Both the position numbers and the translations under genes were made by a program. 38,597 bases of DNA from Bacteroidota bacterium (GTDB lineage Bacteria; Bacteroidota; Bacteroidia; Chitinophagales; Chitinophagaceae). Below the pieces are notes generated by a model, which saw nothing but the letters and a program-made list of their open reading frames with translations, was not told the DNA's origin and ran no database searches. How positions within the stretch are numbered: position 1 is the stretch's first letter; every line of letters starts with the position of its first letter. Shown here piece after piece: positions 26,023 to 34,804 of this stretch. The stretch spans positions 1 through 38,597 of the forward strand of contig JAUZOA010000048.1 in NCBI GenBank assembly GCA_030706685.1, written 5' to 3'.

Positions 26023-27681
26023 ATGTATGATATTCTGCAACTGAACGATATGCTCGTTCCTGAACTGCTGGACATAGCCGAGCAGCTCAAAATCCCCAAC
26101 GTAAAGAAATTAGATAAACAGGCGCTCGTTTATAAAATCCTCGACAGCCAGGCTATTGCTGATGCCAAAAGCGGTGGCGCCGGCACTGATGATAAAGGAA
26201 AACGCAAACGGATCATTAAAGCTACTACCGGCATCAGTACTGAAGAAGCCGTGGTGGAAGAAAGCGGTGATGATAAAAAATCCTTAAAAAAACCTCACAT
26301 GGCCGTAAAGAAAGAAGAAAAGGTAGCACCTCCAAAAAGAGCCCGAAAAAAGCTGGATGAAAAAGAAACGATGGAGACCACCCGCGAAACTACACAGCTT
26401 CCTGCAGAGGATGCTTCTGCATCAGACCAGGAGCCGGTTGATGAAGCAGAAATAAAAACTGAGACCGGCGAAAATGAGAATGGAGAATCTGAAAATACTG
26501 CCGGGCAGGGTTCCGGTCAGAATAAAGTATATCCATCCCGCCGCGAACAATCCTTTAATATCGAGTTTGACGGTGTAATCTTATCGGAAGGTGTGTTGGA
26601 AATGATGCCGGATGGGTATGGGTTCCTTCGTTCGTCCGACTACAACTATTTATCTTCCCCGGATGATGTATATGTTTCTCCTTCACAGATAAAATTATTC
26701 GGATTAAAAACCGGGGATACTGTATATGGTGCTGTGCGTCCACCGAAGGAAGGTGAAAAATATTTTGCCTTGCTGAAAGTTGATACGATCAATAACAAAA
26801 AGCCTGATGAAGTACGTGACAGGGTACCCTTTGATTATCTCACCCCATTGTTTCCTTTTGAAAAGCTGAACCTGTTTACCACCCCGTCGGATTATTCAAC
26901 AAGGATCATGGATCTTTTTACACCCATTGGTAAAGGACAACGCGGACTGATCGTGGCGCAGCCAAAGACCGGTAAGACCATGTTATTAAAAGCCGTAGCC
27001 AATGCTATTGCCTCCAATCACCCGGAATGCTACCTGATGGTGGTACTGGTGGATGAACGTCCTGAAGAGGTAACAGATATGGAACGCAGCATAAAAGGGG
27101 AAGTTATTGCTTCTACATTTGATGAGCCCGCGGAGAAGCATGTAAAGGTTTCTACCATGGCTTTGCAAAAGGCAAAACGACTGGTTGAGTGCGGACATGA
27201 TGTTGTAATACTTCTTGATTCTATCACCCGTTTGGCAAGAGCGCATAATACGGTAGCTCCCGCATCAGGCAAGGTATTATCCGGTGGTGTGGAAGCGAAT
27301 GCTATGCAAAAGCCGAAACAATTTTTTGGCGCCGCCCGTAAAATTGAATTTGGGGGGTCACTAACGATATTGGCAACGGCCCTGATTGATACCGGTTCAA
27401 AAATGGACGAGGTGATCTTTGAGGAATTCAAAGGAACCGGTAATATGGAATTGCAACTTGACCGGAGGCTTTCCAACAGGCGTATTTATCCTGCTATTGA
27501 CCTTACTGCATCTTCTACCCGTCGCGATGACCTGTTGCTGGACAGGGAAGTATTGCAAAGAATGAACCTGCTGCGTGTTTATTTAACAGATATGAATACT
27601 GAAGAAGCTATGAATGAATTACTGAAACGTATGCGCGGAACCAAGAGCAATGAGGAATTCCTGGCAAGCATGAACGGGTAA
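26023..27681 (+). CDS. rho: Transcription termination factor Rho
   Basis: 552 residues, longer than the about 420 of E. coli Rho. The N-terminal helical Rho-N domain spans about 1-45 ([20 protein letters not shown]). A long charged insertion follows (about 50-175), rich in Lys, Glu, Thr and Asn. The RNA-binding cold-shock-like domain spans about 185-260 ([20 protein letters not shown]). The ATPase core has Walker [11 protein letters not shown] near 310-318, Walker [18 protein letters not shown], the Q loop and [20 protein letters not shown]. It is a hexameric RNA translocase that ends transcription. The insertion is typical of Bacteroidota. A strong intrinsic terminator follows. Confidence 0.97.
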   Translation: MYDILQLNDMLVPELLDIAEQLKIPNVKKLDKQALVYKILDSQAIADAKSGGAGTDDKGKRKRIIKATTGISTEEAVVEESGDDKKSLKKPHMAVKKEEKVAPPKRARKKLDEKETMETTRETTQLPAEDASASDQEPVDEAEIKTETGENENGESENTAGQGSGQNKVYPSRREQSFNIEFDGVILSEGVLEMMPDGYGFLRSSDYNYLSSPDDVYVSPSQIKLFGLKTGDTVYGAVRPPKEGEKYFALLKVDTINNKKPDEVRDRVPFDYLTPLFPFEKLNLFTTPSDYSTRIMDLFTPIGKGQRGLIVAQPKTGKTMLLKAVANAIASNHPECYLMVVLVDERPEEVTDMERSIKGEVIASTFDEPAEKHVKVSTMALQKAKRLVECGHDVVILLDSITRLARAHNTVAPASGKVLSGGVEANAMQKPKQFFGAARKIEFGGSLTILATALIDTGSKMDEVIFEEFKGTGNMELQLDRRLSNRRIYPAIDLTASSTRRDDLLLDREVLQRMNLLRVYLTDMNTEEAMNELLKRMRGTKSNEEFLASMNG

Positions 27682-27715
27682 TGCGCTCATCCGGAAAATA
27701 GAACTTTTTCATTGT

Positions 27716-27744
27716 AACCGCTGGTATTTTCCCAGCGGTTTTTT
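27716..27744 (+). terminator. Rho-independent terminator after rho
   Basis: AACCGCTGG (27716-27724), loop TATTTT, CCAGCGGTT (27732-27740) with one extra C at 27731, then further Ts to 27744. A nine-pair GC-rich stem followed by a T run, 35 bases after the stop codon of rho. Confidence 0.88.
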
Positions 27745-27830
27745 ATTGAAAATACCGGGGTTTTAGGCCTCCCTTATGCAATTGAATTGATCTAATTTCG
27801 TTTATTGAATGACCATCCAACTATCGTAGT

Positions 27831-29204
27831 ATGAAAACCGTTAAGCTAATCTTCCTCTTCCTGTTTTTTCCTTTTATTTTCCATGGACAATCGCTTACGG
27901 GTCTTTGGGTCGGGACTATCAGTAATGATAGTGCGACCATCCGGAAAGACCAGTCGTTTGAGATCGTACTGACGCAATATAAAAACAAGGTTTATGGCTA
28001 TTCCAGGAGTACTTTTATCGTTAATGATACTTTGTTTTACGTTGTCAAAAGAGTACTGGGTACTATTGATGGAGACGTCTGCGAAGTAAAAGACGATGAC
28101 ATTGTTTCCTATAATTTTCGCGGGCGATTGGATAAGGGCGTTAAAATGATCAGTACTTTTCATTTCGATCACCAGGACAATGCCTGGAAAATGGATGGGG
28201 AATGGAAGACGAATAAAACAAAAAAGTTTTATTCCGTTTCGGGGAAAATGAGCCTGAAAGAAGAAAAAGATCCCGAGAAATCAAAGATTATTCCCCACCT
28301 GGAAGAGTTAAAGCTTACGGATGATATCGCTTTTTATAAAGAATCTAAAAAAGCGGCAGAACCACCGGTAGCGGCAGTCAAACCACGGGTAAAAGACAAT
28401 AATAAAGATCAGGCTGTAAAAGATGTAAAACCTCCTATTGCTTCCACCAAAGAAACAAAAGCGGACAAAACTGCCGCTATCACGCCGAATACCGAATCAG
28501 TTGTACCAACAAAACAACCAGTAACTAATAATAAAAAAGACAGCCTTGTTACTGCACAATCGAAAACTGGTCCTGCCAAAGAGATAAACCAGCCGGTGAA
28601 TAATGCTCAGAAAGACCTGGTTATAAAAGAAGAAAAAACTGCGGAAAAACAACAACCTCAAAAATCAGAGGCGGTCACTATAGCAAAGCCTGTTGAACAA
28701 AAGAAAGAGCCGCTGATTGAACTAACAAATAAAGAAACAAAAAAGCAGGAAGCAATTTCTGCTGATATCGCTGCCAAGGAGAAGAACAAATCGCAACCCA
28801 TAACAAATACTCCTGAACTCAAACCAGCAATTCCCAAAGCTGCAGCCGAGGTGGCGGAAAGAAAAATACAGCCTCCCCAGGTGGTGAATTTCAAATCGGA
28901 CAGTCTTGAGTTATCCCTATATGATAATGGTGAAGTGGATGGTGATACAGTAAGCGTTTTATTGAATGGCGAAATTATTCTTGCAAAACAAGGATTAAAA
29001 GCTTCCGCCATTAAGAAAACAATCTATGTCACTCCCGGAAAAGATGACTCAATGATATTGGTCTTATATGCAGAGAATCTTGGAAAATACCCTCCCAATA
29101 CTGGTTTATTGGTAGTACATGACGGAGATGATGTGTACCAGGTCCGTTTTAGTGCCGACTTACAGCAGAATGCGGCTGTGATATTTAAACGAAAACGGAA
29201 ATAG
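27831..29204 (+). CDS. Secreted protein with disordered Lys/Pro-rich linker and conserved C-terminal beta domain
   Basis: 457 residues. Signal peptide 1-20 (MKTVKLIFLFLFFPFIFHGQ). An N-terminal beta-rich domain (about 21-145) begins SLTGLWVGTISNDSATIRKD. A low-complexity linker of about 190 residues (about 165-355) is rich in Lys, Pro, Thr, Ala and Gln and probably unstructured. The C-terminal domain (about 358-457) contains LELSLYDNGEVDGDTVSVLL, YVTPGKDDSMILVLYAENLG and YPPNTGLLVVHDGDDVYQVR; I recall such a tail in several secreted Chitinophagaceae proteins, function unknown. The basic C-terminus is FKRKRK. No catalytic residues are evident. It is separated from rho by a terminator, so it is its own unit. 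An imperfect -7 (TAATTTCG) is near 27794. Confidence 0.8.
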   Translation: MKTVKLIFLFLFFPFIFHGQSLTGLWVGTISNDSATIRKDQSFEIVLTQYKNKVYGYSRSTFIVNDTLFYVVKRVLGTIDGDVCEVKDDDIVSYNFRGRLDKGVKMISTFHFDHQDNAWKMDGEWKTNKTKKFYSVSGKMSLKEEKDPEKSKIIPHLEELKLTDDIAFYKESKKAAEPPVAAVKPRVKDNNKDQAVKDVKPPIASTKETKADKTAAITPNTESVVPTKQPVTNNKKDSLVTAQSKTGPAKEINQPVNNAQKDLVIKEEKTAEKQQPQKSEAVTIAKPVEQKKEPLIELTNKETKKQEAISADIAAKEKNKSQPITNTPELKPAIPKAAAEVAERKIQPPQVVNFKSDSLELSLYDNGEVDGDTVSVLLNGEIILAKQGLKASAIKKTIYVTPGKDDSMILVLYAENLGKYPPNTGLLVVHDGDDVYQVRFSADLQQNAAVIFKRKRK

Positions 29205-29221
29205 GGGATTTTTCATCGCGA

Positions 29222-29452
29222 TCATAACAATGCATCGATCTTCTTTGCCAGCTTTCTGTCTTTATCCGTTACAATATCGCCGGCATCATGCGTGGAAAGC
29301 CAAACCTCCACGTTATTGTAAACATTGGTCCATAAAGGATGATGATCCATTTTTTCCGCTTCCATAGCCACCCTTGTCATAAAGGCAAATGCTTCGCTGA
29401 AGTTTTTGAAGCTGAATTTCCTGTATAGCTTATTGTTTTTTTCTTCCCACAT
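29222..29452 (-). CDS. Pterin-4a-carbinolamine dehydratase family protein
   Basis: 76 residues, on the short side for the family (usually 90-110) because the N-terminal extension is missing. [20 protein letters not shown] leads into the core [20 protein letters not shown], holding the H-H-P-x-W and N-V-Y-N residues of the active site, and then [20 protein letters not shown]. The enzyme dehydrates 4a-hydroxytetrahydropterin to quinonoid dihydropterin; in bacteria without aromatic hydroxylases the role is unclear, and none is seen here. It is the last gene of an operon with the M28 peptidase and IPExxxVDY genes (10-base spacing). Confidence 0.9.
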   Translation of the reverse strand: MWEEKNNKLYRKFSFKNFSEAFAFMTRVAMEAEKMDHHPLWTNVYNNVEVWLSTHDAGDIVTDKDRKLAKKIDALL

Positions 29453-29462
29453 AAATGATGAA

Positions 29463-29912
29463 TTAAAATACCATATGCTCCTTGTTCTTTATTTTCCCGT
29501 GAGTCAGTTCTGTTACTAATTGCACCCCATGAATAGTCCTGATCGAATGAGAAGTTTGCTGCAATAACTCTTCAGAAACAACATCTCCTTTCATAAGCCA
29601 TAAGAAATCAAAATGTTTGAATTCAGGCAACAGGTACTCGCCATCAAATTGGTTATTATAAATATAATGTGACAGAGATCCTGTTGAATCCCCGTATTCA
29701 AATACTGTGAAAAAATAATCCCTTCTCTTCCTTTTAAGCTGTATCTCGATATCAGGGTTAATGCGGAAATCCATTCCCAGTGTATTATTGAGATGCCAGC
29801 AAAACTGGTAGTCCTTTACCGGCGCTATAATGCCCAGCAGCCGGGTATCTTCAAAGAATTCTTCTGCCAGCTCATGATTATTAAGTGATAGTTTAAAACC
29901 CTTTTCTGCCAT
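29463..29912 (-). CDS. IPExxxVDY family protein
   Basis: 149 residues. The name-giving motif appears as [13 protein letters not shown] near residues 94-106, a relaxed form of I/L-P-E-x3-V-D-Y. The N-terminal half has ARLLGI-like [20 protein letters not shown] and [12 protein letters not shown], also usual for the family. This is a Bacteroidota-restricted cytoplasmic protein of unknown function, usually about 150 residues, so this copy is full length. It follows the M28 peptidase gene by 21 bases and precedes the dehydratase gene by 10, on one transcript. Confidence 0.8.
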   Translation of the reverse strand: MAEKGFKLSLNNHELAEEFFEDTRLLGIIAPVKDYQFCWHLNNTLGMDFRINPDIEIQLKRKRRDYFFTVFEYGDSTGSLSHYIYNNQFDGEYLLPEFKHFDFLWLMKGDVVSEELLQQTSHSIRTIHGVQLVTELTHGKIKNKEHMVF

Positions 29913-29933
29913 AGTGGAAATTTAAGCAACCAA

Positions 29934-31586
29934 TTAAAATTCTATTGCCGATTCCAGCACTTCATTTCCCCTCTTGAATTTCACTTTTGTCTTGTCGCCC
30001 TTATTGAATTTGCCGAGTACCTGCATATAAGTGTCCAGGGAATTCACCGGGTAATCTCCCAGCTGAACGATCACATCGCCGGTTTTAATTCCTGCTTTGG
30101 CGGCAGGTCTTCCTTCTGTAACACCATCTGCTCTCACGCCGCTTCCATCGTAAGTATAATCCGGCATTATGCCAAGCGTTACCTTAAATGCAGTAGACCG
30201 GTTTAACGTCTCCCTTGTTTTCAGAAAAGCCATTTTCTGATCCTGCTTATTCAGCGTAGTGATAACCTTGTCAATATAGTTTATTACTCTCAGTTCCCCT
30301 GTATAGTTTATTTTATCTGCATCATCTGTAGGCCTGTGATAGTCCTTGTGCTGACCGGTAAAGAAAAAAAGTACCGGTATGTTTTTCAGGTAAAAGGAAG
30401 TATGATCGCTTGGACCGGTTCCGCTCGAATCAATCTTAATCACGAAGGGCAGTCTCTTCTCTTGTGTATTTATTACCTCAGCCCATTGTGGCGAAGTCCC
30501 AAAACCGCCTACCGACAAAACTTTAGTACTGTCATTCAATCTTCCCACCATATCCATATTGATCATATAATTGACGGAACTAATATCAATTGTCGGGTGC
30601 TCTGTAAAATATTTTGAACCAAACAGGCCCAGCTCTTCACCGGAAAATGCGATAAACAAATAGTTATTATGTTTTGCCTTAGATACCTTCAATATCTTTG
30701 CCAGCTCGATCAATGCCGCTGTTCCGCTGGCATTATCATCTGCTCCGTTATGAATCAGCTTTTCACCGGTCCGTAACATGGAGTTCCCGTCTTCCCCATA
30801 TCCAAGATGATCAAAATGTGCTCCCAATATAACAGTCGTTGCGGCTCCATTATCAACATAGCCCGCCACATTAGTGCCGGTTCTTTTCTTTTCACCAATA
30901 TCAGTTTTCAGTTTAATATCCAATGTTGCGGTTTTGTCCCCGAAATATTTCTTTGCCGCTTCCTTTGAAATGTATATTACCGGCACAGACAGCAGTTCGG
31001 ATTTATCTTTTCCGTTAAATTCTAAATTATCTTCAAGTGTTGACGGGTTATAAAGGATTATGGCAGTGGCTCCCCGGTCAGCGGCTTTCCTGGAATTGTT
31101 ACGTACATATTCATTCAGATCAAAATGCGGGTTGTTTTTGTTTTCTTCCAATATTTCCGACAGGTCGACAAACCAGGGCATATCTGCTTCCTGGACAGCA
31201 ATAGCCGGAGATGCTTCAATCTTCGTATTAGGGCTGAACGGGAAAGGGAAAAAATCTTTTCCTGCCTCAAGAGTATTATTATTTATTGTAAAATAAGTAG
31301 CAGGGTTGATCTGTTTACCTTCATTAATTTCAAAAGGCTGATAATATTGACTGGTCCCTTTGGGTAGCAGGCCAATGGCTTTAAATTGCCCGCTGATGTA
31401 TTCCATGGCTAGTTTTTCACCATTGGTTCCTGTTCGCCTGCCTTCCAGTTTGTCATCGGCCAGGTAAGAGATGTGCCCCTTCAGGTTAGCAATAATAGTT
31501 TGATCGGCTTTCTTAAGTTTCTGGGCTGATGCGGCAACAACTAAAAACAAGAATAAAAAAAGGATCTTTGTGCGCATAGGATTCAT
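29934..31586 (-). CDS. M28 family zinc aminopeptidase with PA and PDZ domains
   Basis: 550 residues from ATG 31586 (a second ATG at 31577 is possible). Signal peptide about 1-22 (LFLFLFLVVAASAQ). A PA-like inserted domain spans about 125-235. The M28 core has its zinc and catalytic residues in order: AHFDHLGYG (H257, D259), NGADDNASG (D283 or D284), FSGEELGLFGS (E317, E318), NMDMVGRL (D345) and SGTGPSDHTSFY (H395). A C-terminal PDZ domain spans about 455-545 (GRPAAKAGIKTGDVIVQLGD). It is a secreted or periplasmic aminopeptidase that removes N-terminal residues from peptides. First gene of the three-gene operon with the IPExxxVDY and dehydratase genes. Confidence 0.95.
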   Translation of the reverse strand: MNPMRTKILFLFLFLVVAASAQKLKKADQTIIANLKGHISYLADDKLEGRRTGTNGEKLAMEYISGQFKAIGLLPKGTSQYYQPFEINEGKQINPATYFTINNNTLEAGKDFFPFPFSPNTKIEASPAIAVQEADMPWFVDLSEILEENKNNPHFDLNEYVRNNSRKAADRGATAIILYNPSTLEDNLEFNGKDKSELLSVPVIYISKEAAKKYFGDKTATLDIKLKTDIGEKKRTGTNVAGYVDNGAATTVILGAHFDHLGYGEDGNSMLRTGEKLIHNGADDNASGTAALIELAKILKVSKAKHNNYLFIAFSGEELGLFGSKYFTEHPTIDISSVNYMINMDMVGRLNDSTKVLSVGGFGTSPQWAEVINTQEKRLPFVIKIDSSGTGPSDHTSFYLKNIPVLFFFTGQHKDYHRPTDDADKINYTGELRVINYIDKVITTLNKQDQKMAFLKTRETLNRSTAFKVTLGIMPDYTYDGSGVRADGVTEGRPAAKAGIKTGDVIVQLGDYPVNSLDTYMQVLGKFNKGDKTKVKFKRGNEVLESAIEF

Positions 31587-31608
31587 AGCAAACGAGGTTT
31601 GTTCCCGG

Positions 31609-31616
31609 CAAAGGTA
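31609..31616 (-). promoter_or_regulatory. -7 promoter element of the M28 peptidase operon
   Basis: TACCTTTG on the minus strand is an exact TAnnTTTG match, 22 bases before the ATG at 31586. No clear -33 TTG. Predicted leader about 15 bases. Confidence 0.6.
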
Positions 31617-31743
31617 TTGAGAGGCTTGCTTATTCTCCTGACCTTTCTCTTTATTTCCGTTAAACTTTTCCAGTGTTTTATAGTTTTGCCTTGAACCCGG
31701 TCAAAAAATCGTAATTCGTAATAACCAATTCGCTTTACCGTTC

Positions 31744-31751
31744 TACCTTTG
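31744..31751 (+). promoter_or_regulatory. -7 promoter element of feoB
   Basis: TACCTTTG on the plus strand, an exact TAnnTTTG match, 17 bases before the TTG start of feoB. It is the mirror-image partner of the same 8-mer for the divergent M28 gene, about 130 bases away. Predicted leader about 10 bases; it makes a start codon further upstream impossible. Confidence 0.6.
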
Positions 31752-31768
31752 CTGCCATTTTATATATT

Positions 31769-33886
31769 TTGGAGAAAAGAAAAGTACATATTGCTTTGGT
31801 TGGCAATCCCAACAGCGGAAAGAGTTCAATCTTTAACTGCCTTACGGGGATGAGGCAAAAGGTCGGCAATTTTCCTGGTGTAACAGTAGATAAAAAAACT
31901 GGTTCCACTACGCTTTCCAATGATACAAAGGCTGAGGTAATTGATCTTCCCGGCACCTATAGCCTTTATCCAAGAAAAATGGATGAATGGGTAAGTTATA
32001 AAGCAGTACTTAACCAGGACAAGGGTATAAAAGCAGATGTGATAGTTGCAGTGGCGGATGCCAGTACCCTGAAAAGAAATTTGCTTTTTTGTACACAGAT
32101 CATTGATCTTAAAGTCCCGGTTGTGATTGCCTTAACTATGATGGACCTGGCAGCCAAGAAAGGGATTAAAATTGATGTTTCCGAACTGGAGAGGGAACTT
32201 GGGGTGCCTGTTGTAGCTGTTAACCCCCGAAAACAAAAAGGTATTCCGCAACTTAAAAAAGCGATTGAGCAAACTTCGCAACAGCTTTATCAGGCGCCTG
32301 TAAGAGATTTTATAGATAACAGGGCATTAGCACCACAGGCTGTTGACACGATTAAGGCCCGTTTTCCCGAACTCAGTGATTATGCCGCCATCCATTATCT
32401 CATCAATCATGAATCATTCTTATTAAACAAGGATGAACAAAGCTTTGTAGAAAAAACTGAACTGGATAATAATTTTAATGGAACAAAAGCACAGGCGGAA
32501 GAAATATTACAACGCTATTCCCGTATCCGCCGTATCATGCAAGTGGCGGTATCGGAGCCGGATCCCCTGCAACGATCATTGTTTACAGAAAAATTAGACA
32601 ATGTTTTATTACACCGCCGGTGGGGATATTTAATACTCCTGGCCGTTTTGTTCCTGTTATTCCAAAGTGTCTTCTGGCTGGCATCTTTCCCTATGGATTG
32701 GATTGATTCCGGCGTCACTGCATTATCACATTCCCTTTCTTCTTCTTTACCGGACACTCGCTGGACTGATCTCTTAGTCAATGGGATTATTGCCGGTCTT
32801 GGCGGTATTGTAATGTTTGTTCCGCAAATCATGATTTTATTCGGGATTATTACTTTATTAGAAGATACCGGCTATATGGCGAGGATCAGTTTCCTTACTG
32901 ACCGGCTGATGCGGAGTGTCGGCCTGAATGGAAAAAGCGTGATGCCTATGATCAGCGGCTTTGCCTGTGCTGTTCCGGCTATTATGAGTGCAAGAAATAT
33001 TGAGAACCGGAAAGAAAGATTACTGACTATATTAATCACCCCTTTAATGAGCTGCTCGGCCAGGCTGCCAGTCTTTACAATCTTAATCGGCCTGGTCATT
33101 CCTTCTACTTACCTGTTTGGCTTTCTAAGTTTACAGGGACTCGTGATGATGGGTCTGTATTTACTTGGACTGGTAATGGCCCTTATAGTTTCTTATGTTG
33201 CCAAATGGTTCATCAGGATAAAAGAAAAAAGCTTTTTTATTCTTGAATTACCAACCTATCGTGCTCCTCGCTGGAACAATATCATGCAAACAATGATCAG
33301 CAAGCCAAAAATATTTGTACGGGATGCCGGAAAAGTAATAATGGTCATTAGCCTGATACTATGGGCCCTGAGTTCTTTTGGGCCTCAAAAAAAGATGGAT
33401 GCTGTTTCGCAGCACTTTGCCGGGCTAAAATCCCAACCGGGTGCAGATACATCGCTGCTTGACAGACAATTCGCCACGGCCAAACTGGAAAATTCCTACG
33501 CCGGCATTATGGGGAAAAGTATTGAGCCGGTCATCCAGCCTTTGGGTTATGACTGGAAAATCGGCATTGCCCTGATCACTTCTTTTGCTGCCAGGGAAGT
33601 TTTTGTAGGGACTATGGCTACTTTGTACAGCGTTGGTGACGAAGAAAGCAACCTGAAGCTGAAAGAAAAAATGAAAACAGCAACCAGGCCCGATGGAAAG
33701 CCCGTTTTCAACCTGGCATCAGGGGTATCGCTGATGATCTTTTATGTTTTGGCAATGCAGTGCATGAGTACATTGGCCGTTGTAAGAAGGGAGACCCGGA
33801 GCTGGAAATGGCCTGTCATACAATTTGCCTATATGACCATACTTGCCTATGTAATGAGCTTAATTGTCTACCAATTATTGAAATAA
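31769..33886 (+). CDS. feoB: Ferrous iron transport protein B
   Basis: 705 residues. The N-terminal GTPase has G1 VGNPNSGKSS (residues 11-20), G3 DLPGTYSL (59-66) and G4 written TMMD (123-126) instead of N-x-x-D. The membrane part begins after about residue 285 (YLILLAVLFLLFQSVFWLAS) with the conserved gate Cys (GFACAVPAIMSARNIENRKE) and SCSARLPVFTILIG. It imports Fe2+ across the inner membrane, driven or gated by GTP. The start is TTG 31769: no in-frame ATG exists before the G1 motif, and the frame begins MEKRKVHIALVG. No FeoA domain or feoA gene is present in the window, although many Bacteroidota carry it fused or adjacent. Confidence 0.95.
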   Translation: MEKRKVHIALVGNPNSGKSSIFNCLTGMRQKVGNFPGVTVDKKTGSTTLSNDTKAEVIDLPGTYSLYPRKMDEWVSYKAVLNQDKGIKADVIVAVADASTLKRNLLFCTQIIDLKVPVVIALTMMDLAAKKGIKIDVSELERELGVPVVAVNPRKQKGIPQLKKAIEQTSQQLYQAPVRDFIDNRALAPQAVDTIKARFPELSDYAAIHYLINHESFLLNKDEQSFVEKTELDNNFNGTKAQAEEILQRYSRIRRIMQVAVSEPDPLQRSLFTEKLDNVLLHRRWGYLILLAVLFLLFQSVFWLASFPMDWIDSGVTALSHSLSSSLPDTRWTDLLVNGIIAGLGGIVMFVPQIMILFGIITLLEDTGYMARISFLTDRLMRSVGLNGKSVMPMISGFACAVPAIMSARNIENRKERLLTILITPLMSCSARLPVFTILIGLVIPSTYLFGFLSLQGLVMMGLYLLGLVMALIVSYVAKWFIRIKEKSFFILELPTYRAPRWNNIMQTMISKPKIFVRDAGKVIMVISLILWALSSFGPQKKMDAVSQHFAGLKSQPGADTSLLDRQFATAKLENSYAGIMGKSIEPVIQPLGYDWKIGIALITSFAAREVFVGTMATLYSVGDEESNLKLKEKMKTATRPDGKPVFNLASGVSLMIFYVLAMQCMSTLAVVRRETRSWKWPVIQFAYMTILAYVMSLIVYQLLK

Positions 33887-33895
33887 TCTTTTCAT

Positions 33896-34804
33896 TCAAT
33901 CGCTCCCTGGTTTTACCCATTTATCTTTCGGCTCGAAGTAATGCCAAAGCAGGCTGGAGATTTTTCGTGCGAGCGCCCAGGCTTCATTACTATGCGTCCA
34001 GCTTATATCCTTGTTATTCTTTGTAAAAATGCAGAATATATAAGGATGGTGAGGAGCATTCACCAGCATTACTTCGCTACGAACAGCATTTACACAACCA
34101 TTTTTACTGAATACTTCAATGTAGGGCGGGATTTCTGAAATAGCCTCGTTCTCGTCCCAGTAATTTCTGCCAAGACATCTCATCATTCTTTCACAAGCGG
34201 AGGGAGAAAAAACTTGGTTACGATAGATCATTTCAATTATTCTTCCAATTTCCGATGGAGTGGTTTGACCCCAGCCATATACTCCCCTGTTACTTTCCCT
34301 GCCGGGTGTTCTTGAATTCACTCTTGTATCTTTAAATCCCAGGCTGTCCAGTATTTCGTTTATCCTTTTTCCGGTTCCGGCAAGGCTTTGCAGCCAGAGG
34401 CTGGCTGTATTATCACTGGTAGTCAGCATTAACATCATCAATTTTTTCAATAGAATCTTCTCCCCGCTTTTAAATGATCCGAGAATATCTGATCCCTCGT
34501 AAAGCAAAGAGTCTTTATAAATCAATTCGCTATCATATTGTAATTCTCCTTTTTCTATTTTATCCATAATACCGAGTAAAATGGACACTTTTACAATACT
34601 GGCTGTCGGAAATATTGTATCTGCATGGATGGAGACCCTTTTTCCTGTACGAAGGTCTTTTACATAAATACCGATCTCGCCATTAAAGCCGGATATTGTT
34701 TCCGCCAGTTTTGCTTCTAATTTTTTATCCGTCTTCTGGCTGTTTACGATAATGAAAAAACACAAAGAGCAAAATAGCAGCAGGTATTTTTTCATATACA
34801 TCAT
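33896..34804 (-). CDS. Class A beta-lactamase-like serine hydrolase
   Basis: 302 residues. Signal peptide about 1-22 (KKYLLLFCSLCFFIIVNSQ). The catalytic landmarks are present in the correct order: S69-x-x-K72 (PTASIVKVS), S130-D-N132 (TTSDNTA), a glutamate at 170 (GRESNRG) in the position of the omega-loop general base, and K234-N-G236 in place of the canonical KTG. The altered third motif and weak omega loop suggest a beta-lactamase-related serine hydrolase that may not be an efficient lactamase; activity cannot be told from sequence. The ATG at 34804 overlaps the TGA of the upstream M20 gene (ATGA), so the two are translationally coupled. Secreted or periplasmic. Confidence 0.88.
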   Translation of the reverse strand: MMYMKKYLLLFCSLCFFIIVNSQKTDKKLEAKLAETISGFNGEIGIYVKDLRTGKRVSIHADTIFPTASIVKVSILLGIMDKIEKGELQYDSELIYKDSLLYEGSDILGSFKSGEKILLKKLMMLMLTTSDNTASLWLQSLAGTGKRINEILDSLGFKDTRVNSRTPGRESNRGVYGWGQTTPSEIGRIIEMIYRNQVFSPSACERMMRCLGRNYWDENEAISEIPPYIEVFSKNGCVNAVRSEVMLVNAPHHPYIFCIFTKNNKDISWTHSNEAWALARKISSLLWHYFEPKDKWVKPGSD

